In this document: positions 5,595 to 8,861 of the stretch, piece by piece
Layout: every line of letters starts with the position of its first letter
Numbering within the stretch: the stretch's first letter is position 1
Assembly: GCA_015494335.1 (NCBI GenBank)
Contig: WGBK01000372.1
Span: forward strand, 1 to 8,861
DNA: 8,861 nucleotides
Source of the DNA: Gammaproteobacteria bacterium
GTDB taxonomy: Bacteria > Pseudomonadota > Gammaproteobacteria > GCA-001735895
Reading direction: 5' to 3'
Notes under the pieces: generated by a model
The model's database searches: none
Seen by the model: only the letters and a program-made list of their open reading frames with translations
What the model was told of the DNA's origin: nothing
Position numbers and translations under genes: made by a program

Positions 5595-8543
5595 ATGCAG
5601 CCTACTGACACCACAGAGAAGGGCCTGGAGGCCCTGATCGTCCGCTCGCTGATCGACGAGGCGAGCTATCTGCCCGGCGATCCCGCTGACTACGACCGCG
5701 AACATGGCGTGGACCTGGCCCACCTCATCGCCTTTCTGCGCGCCACCCAGCCGGAGACGTTGGACAAGCTGGGTATCGAGGTGGCTGGCCCGCGTCGCAC
5801 CCAGTTCCTGCACCGGCTGCAGGGCGAGGTGGCCAAGCGTGGCGTGATTGACGTATTGCGCCGGGGCGTCAAGCACGGGCCGCACCACATTGACCTGTTC
5901 TACGGTACACCGTCTCCAAACAATCGCAAGGCGGTGGAACGCTTCGAGGCCAATCGTTTCAGCGTCACCCGCCAGTTGCGCTACTCTCGTGATGAGACCC
6001 AGCTGTCGCTGGACATGGCGATCTTCATCAATGGCCTGCCGGTAGCAACCTTCGAACTGAAGAACAAGCTGACCAAGCAGACCGTGGAAGACGCGGTGCA
6101 GCAGTACAAGCGCGACCGCGATCCCAAGGAGCTGCTGTTCCAGTTCGGGCGCTGCATGGTGCATTTCGCGGTGGACGACCACGAGGTACGCTTCTGTACC
6201 CATCTCAAGGGAAAGCACTCCTGGTTTCTCCCTTTCAACAAGGGTTACAACGACGGCGCGGGAAATCCACCCAACCCTGCCGGCCTGGCGACAGACTATC
6301 TGTGGAAGGAGGTCCTGACCCGAGGCAGTCTCACCGACATCATCGAAAACTACGCCCAGATCGTCGAGGAGAAGGACGAGCGGAGCGGCCGCAAGTCGCG
6401 CAAGCAGATCTTCCCTCGCTATCACCAGCTAGCCGTGGTGCGCAAGCTGCTGGAGCATGTGCGGGTCAATGGCGCGGGCAAGCGCTACCTCATCCAGCAT
6501 TCGGCCGGCAGTGGCAAGAGCAATTCCATCGCCTGGCTGGCCCACCAGTTGGTGGGACTGGAACAGGAGGACGTGGCGCTGTTCGACTCGGTGATCGTGG
6601 TGACCGATCGGCGGGTGCTGGACAAGCAGATCCGCGGCACCATCCGACGGTTCGCCCAGGTCTCAGCCATCATCGGCCACGCCCAGCGTTCCGGCGATCT
6701 CAAGGCCTTTCTGTACCAGGGCAAGAAGATCATCATCACCACGGTGCAGAAATTCCCCTTCATCCTCGACGAGATCGGCTCGGAACATCGGGGCAAGCGA
6801 TTCGCCATCCTCATCGACGAGGCCCATTCCAGCCAGGGTGGCAAGGCCACCGCCGCCATGAACCGGGTGCTGGAAGCAGACCCTGACTACGACGAGGACG
6901 ACGAACCCCTGGAGGACCAGATCAACCGCATCATGGAAGGGCGCAAGATGGTGAAGAATGCCAGCTACTTCGCCTTCACCGCCACGCCCAAGAACAAGAC
7001 CCTGGAGATCTTCGGCGAGCCGGACCCGCAGCCAGACGGCAGTATTCGCCATGCACCTTTCCACGCCTACACCATGAAGCAGGCCATCGAGGAGGGCTTC
7101 ATCCTCGATGTGTTGCAGAACTACACGCCGGTGGCCAGCTACTACCGCCTGGCCAAGAAGGTGGAGGATGATCCGCTGTTCGACGTGCGCAAGGCGCAGA
7201 AAAAGTTACGCCGCTATGTGGAATCCCACGAGCATGCCATCCGCCAGAAGGCGGAGATCATGATCGACCATTTCCACGATCAGGTGGTTGCGCGAGGCAA
7301 AATCGGCGGCAAGGCACGGGCCATGGTGATCACCAACGGCATCGAGCGGGCCATCCAGTATTTTCATGCCTTCGGGGACTACCTTAAGGAACGCCGCAGC
7401 CCCTGGCAGGCCATCGTGGCTTTTTCGGGTGAACACGAGTACGGAGGAGAAAAAGTCACCGAGGCCTCGCTCAATGGTTTTCCCAGCAACCTGATACCCG
7501 AGAAAGTTCGAACGGACCCGTACCGGTTCCTGATCGTGGCTGACAAGTTCCAGACTGGATACGACGAACCGTTACTCCACACCATGTACGTAGACAAGCC
7601 CCTGTCGGGCATCAAGGCGGTGCAGACCCTCTCCCGGCTCAACCGCGCCCACCCGCAGAAGCACGACACCTTCATCCTGGACTTCTACAATGATTCCGAG
7701 ACCATCCAGCGCGCCTTCGAGCCCTACTACCGGACCTCCGTGCTCAGCGACGAGACCGATCCCAACAAGCTGCATGACCTCAAGGGGGATCTGGACGCCT
7801 ACCAGGTCTACTCGGTGGAACAGATCGATGAACTGGTAGCGCGATACCTGAAGGGAGAGGACCGGAATCGACTCGACCCCATCCTCGATGCCTGCGTGGC
7901 GGTGTACAACGCCGATCTGGACGAAGACGGCCAGGTGGATTTCAAGGGCAAGGCCAAGGCCTTTGTGCGCACCTATGGTTTCCTGGCGTCGATCCTGCCG
8001 TATTCCAGCGCTGAGTGGGAGAAGCTCTCCATCTTCCTCAACTTCCTTATCCCCAAGCTGCCTGCGCCCAAGGAGGAGGATCTTTCCAAGGGGATCCTGG
8101 AGACCATCGACATGGACAGCTACCGGGTGGAGGTGCAATCCAGCCTGCACATCGGGCTTGCCGACGAAGATGGCGAGCTGGAGCCCGTGCCCACGGGCGG
8201 CGGCGGTTTCAAGCCGGAACCCGAGCTGGATCAGCTCAGCAACATCATCAACTCGTTCAACGACCAGTTCGGCAACATCGACTGGAAGGATGCCGACAAG
8301 ATCCGCCAGGTGATTGCCGAGGAGATCCCGGCCAAGGTGGCCGCCAACCCTGCCTACCAGAATGCCATGAAGCATTCGGACAAGCAGAATGCCCGTATCG
8401 AGCACGACAAGGCACTGCAAAAGGTCATCCTGGAGCTACTGGCCGATCATACGGAGTTGTTCAAGCAGTTTAGCGACAACCCGTCGTTCAAGAAGTGGCT
8501 GGGTGACACCATTTTTGGGGTGACTTATCAGGATGGACATTGA
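5595..8543 (+). CDS. hsdR: type I restriction endonuclease subunit HsdR (nuclease plus DEAH translocase)
   Basis: HsdR provides ATP-driven DNA translocation and cleavage in the R2M2S complex, cutting unmethylated DNA far from the target. It has 982 residues, close to the EcoR124I-like size. The N-terminal PD-(D/E)xK nuclease is visible as D140, then E154 and K156 in TFELKNK; the 14- and 2-residue spacing matches EcoR124I D151, E165, K167. A helicase Q-like FPRYHQL (273-279) precedes Walker A SAGSGKSN (303-310, K308), motif Ia IVVTDRRVLDKQI, Walker B LIDEAHSSQGG (406-416), motif III FTATP (461-465), motif V region IVADKFQTGYDEPLL (647-661) and motif VI QTLSRLNRAHP (677-687). The remaining helical C-terminal part (about 700-982) likely contacts HsdM/HsdS. 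The stop-start junction with darG is TGA-GG-ATG, with only a distant GAGGGG as Shine-Dalgarno, so coupling to darG is likely. No motif is missing. Confidence 0.96.
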   Translation: MQPTDTTEKGLEALIVRSLIDEASYLPGDPADYDREHGVDLAHLIAFLRATQPETLDKLGIEVAGPRRTQFLHRLQGEVAKRGVIDVLRRGVKHGPHHIDLFYGTPSPNNRKAVERFEANRFSVTRQLRYSRDETQLSLDMAIFINGLPVATFELKNKLTKQTVEDAVQQYKRDRDPKELLFQFGRCMVHFAVDDHEVRFCTHLKGKHSWFLPFNKGYNDGAGNPPNPAGLATDYLWKEVLTRGSLTDIIENYAQIVEEKDERSGRKSRKQIFPRYHQLAVVRKLLEHVRVNGAGKRYLIQHSAGSGKSNSIAWLAHQLVGLEQEDVALFDSVIVVTDRRVLDKQIRGTIRRFAQVSAIIGHAQRSGDLKAFLYQGKKIIITTVQKFPFILDEIGSEHRGKRFAILIDEAHSSQGGKATAAMNRVLEADPDYDEDDEPLEDQINRIMEGRKMVKNASYFAFTATPKNKTLEIFGEPDPQPDGSIRHAPFHAYTMKQAIEEGFILDVLQNYTPVASYYRLAKKVEDDPLFDVRKAQKKLRRYVESHEHAIRQKAEIMIDHFHDQVVARGKIGGKARAMVITNGIERAIQYFHAFGDYLKERRSPWQAIVAFSGEHEYGGEKVTEASLNGFPSNLIPEKVRTDPYRFLIVADKFQTGYDEPLLHTMYVDKPLSGIKAVQTLSRLNRAHPQKHDTFILDFYNDSETIQRAFEPYYRTSVLSDETDPNKLHDLKGDLDAYQVYSVEQIDELVARYLKGEDRNRLDPILDACVAVYNADLDEDGQVDFKGKAKAFVRTYGFLASILPYSSAEWEKLSIFLNFLIPKLPAPKEEDLSKGILETIDMDSYRVEVQSSLHIGLADEDGELEPVPTGGGGFKPEPELDQLSNIINSFNDQFGNIDWKDADKIRQVIAEEIPAKVAANPAYQNAMKHSDKQNARIEHDKALQKVILELLADHTELFKQFSDNPSFKKWLGDTIFGVTYQDGH

Positions 8544-8547
8544 GTGT

Positions 8548-8566
8548 ATCGCCGGACCCCGGCGAT
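8548..8566 (+). other. small hairpin immediately after hsdR
   Basis: ATCGCCGG (8548-8555), loop ACC, CCGGCGAT (8559-8566): a perfect 8-bp stem starting four bases after the hsdR stop. It lacks a following T-tract, so it is not a clear terminator alone. It may protect the mRNA 3' end or assist the larger hairpin that follows 11 bases later. Confidence 0.5.
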
Positions 8567-8577
8567 GTTCTGGCTGG

Positions 8578-8612
8578 ATCGAAAAGGCCCGGCAATGCCG
8601 GGCCTTTTCGAT
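8578..8612. terminator. bidirectional intrinsic terminator between hsdR and tRNA-Gln
   Basis: A perfect 16-bp stem (8578-8593 with 8597-8612) and 3-base loop AAT, with a core of GGCCCGGC/GCCGGGCC. An A-run sits on the left arm and a T-run on the right arm, so on either strand the GC core is followed by TTTT. It lies 34 bases after the hsdR stop and 13 bases beyond the tRNA-Gln 3' end, so it can end both converging transcripts. Confidence 0.85.
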
Positions 8613-8625
8613 TTCACGGGGTAGA

Positions 8626-8699
8626 TGGCTGGGGAACCAGGATTCGAACCTGGATTAACGGAGTCAGAGTCCGCTGTCCTGCCGTTAGACGATTCCCCA
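8626..8699 (-). tRNA. tRNA-Gln (anticodon CTG)
   Basis: On the minus strand a 74-base cloverleaf can be folded by hand. The acceptor stem is TGGGGAA with TTCCCCA, the D arm is GTC...GAC, the anticodon stem is GCGGA with TCCGT (one G-U pair), and the anticodon loop is CTCTGAC giving CTG. The T arm is CCAGG-TTCGAAT-CCTGG. The discriminator is G and CCA is encoded (8628-8626). The CTG anticodon reads CAG, so this is glutamine. It lies 56 bases downstream of rpsI and faces the defence operon with its 3' end. No separate promoter is evident, so it may be transcribed with rpsI. Confidence 0.95.
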
Positions 8700-8710
8700 T
8701 CAACTCGTAA

Positions 8711-8738
8711 CGGGGGCGGCCGTCGGGCAGAGCCCCCG
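8711..8738 (-). other. GC-rich inverted repeat between rpsI and tRNA-Gln
   Basis: CGGGGGC (8711-8717) pairs with GCCCCCG (8732-8738) around a 14-base loop. It starts 18 bases after the rpsI stop, read on the minus strand. Without a T-tract it is more likely an mRNA 3'-end or processing structure than a full terminator. Confidence 0.4.
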
Positions 8739-8755
8739 CACAATCCGGCGGCGGA

Positions 8756-8861
8756 TCAACGCTTGGAGTATTGCGGACGCTTGCGCGCCTTGTGGAGCCC
8801 CACCTTCTTGCGCTCCACCTCGCGGGCGTCGCGGGTGACGAAACCGGCCTGACGCAACGCC
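8756..8861 (-). CDS. rpsI: 30S ribosomal protein S9, C-terminal 34 residues (partial, runs off right edge)
   Basis: Read on the minus strand, the frame entering at 8861 gives ALRQAGFVTRDAREVERKKV followed by GLHKARKRPQYSKR and a TGA stop at 8758-8756. This is the highly conserved C-terminus of ribosomal protein S9, whose Lys/Arg-rich end with terminal SKR reaches into the ribosomal P site and contacts tRNA. The LRQAGFVTRDAR-VERKKVGL wording is close to the E. coli protein, which favours a gammaproteobacterium. The rest of the gene, and presumably rplM upstream, lie outside the window. It is a core chromosomal gene, which places the defence operon next to a conserved housekeeping locus. Confidence 0.95.
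   Translation of the reverse strand, partial: ALRQAGFVTRDAREVERKKVGLHKARKRPQYSKR

Noticed and set aside
5586..6425. Minus-strand open frame (279 codons) opposite the hsdR start
   Set aside because: It is antisense to the clearly coding hsdR nuclease domain and has no recognisable feature of its own.
8528..8743. Minus- and plus-strand open frames across the tRNA-Gln region
   Set aside because: They are translations of the tRNA itself; the GSNPGSPA-type string is a familiar false protein made from tRNA sequence.
1..8861. CRISPR arrays, insertion sequences, integrases or att repeats
   Set aside because: No regularly spaced repeats, transposase or integrase motifs, or terminal repeats were seen on reading both strands.

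Overview
The window carries one compact anti-phage defence operon, read left to right on the + strand, set between housekeeping genes that read on the - strand. At the left edge (1-151) is the start of a gene for a large FAD/FMN-binding oxidoreductase of the DUF3683 type. At the right edge are a tRNA-Gln(CTG) gene (8626-8699) and the C-terminal end of rpsI, ribosomal protein S9 (8756-8861). The S9 tail, the oxidoreductase start and the GC-rich coding sequence suggest a proteobacterium, most likely a high-GC gammaproteobacterium. No species is identified, and this placement is inference.

The operon order is hsdM (379-2514), hsdS (2511-3887), darT (3884-4525), darG (4537-5592), hsdR (5595-8543). 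hsdM, hsdS and hsdR make a complete type I restriction-modification system: an N6-adenine DNA methyltransferase, a two-domain specificity subunit, and a PD-(D/E)xK nuclease fused to a DEAH translocase. Between hsdS and hsdR lies an intact DarTG toxin-antitoxin pair. DarT is a DNA thymidine ADP-ribosyltransferase (DUF4433). DarG is a macrodomain DNA ADP-ribosyl hydrolase with a C-terminal DarT-neutralising domain. Junctions are very tight (4-base overlap, 4-base overlap, 11-base gap, 2-base gap), so all five genes are probably one mRNA with coupled translation. A good sigma70-like promoter (290-318) precedes hsdM. A strong perfect hairpin with A/T flanks (8578-8612) ends the operon and can also serve the opposing tRNA/rpsI transcript.

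The likely joint role is layered defence: sequence-specific cutting by the type I enzyme, backed by DarT, which modifies DNA and blocks replication if the balance with DarG is lost during infection. The most interesting points are the toxin-antitoxin pair nested inside the restriction operon, and an HsdS whose two target-recognition domains are near-copies of each other (71 of 117 residues identical, no gaps), which predicts a palindromic bipartite target. The target-recognition segments are AT-rich against GC-rich surroundings, a sign of separate acquisition.

The 5' intergenic region (152-378) holds the promoter and two inverted repeats. No mobile-element gene, CRISPR array or attachment-site repeat was seen.
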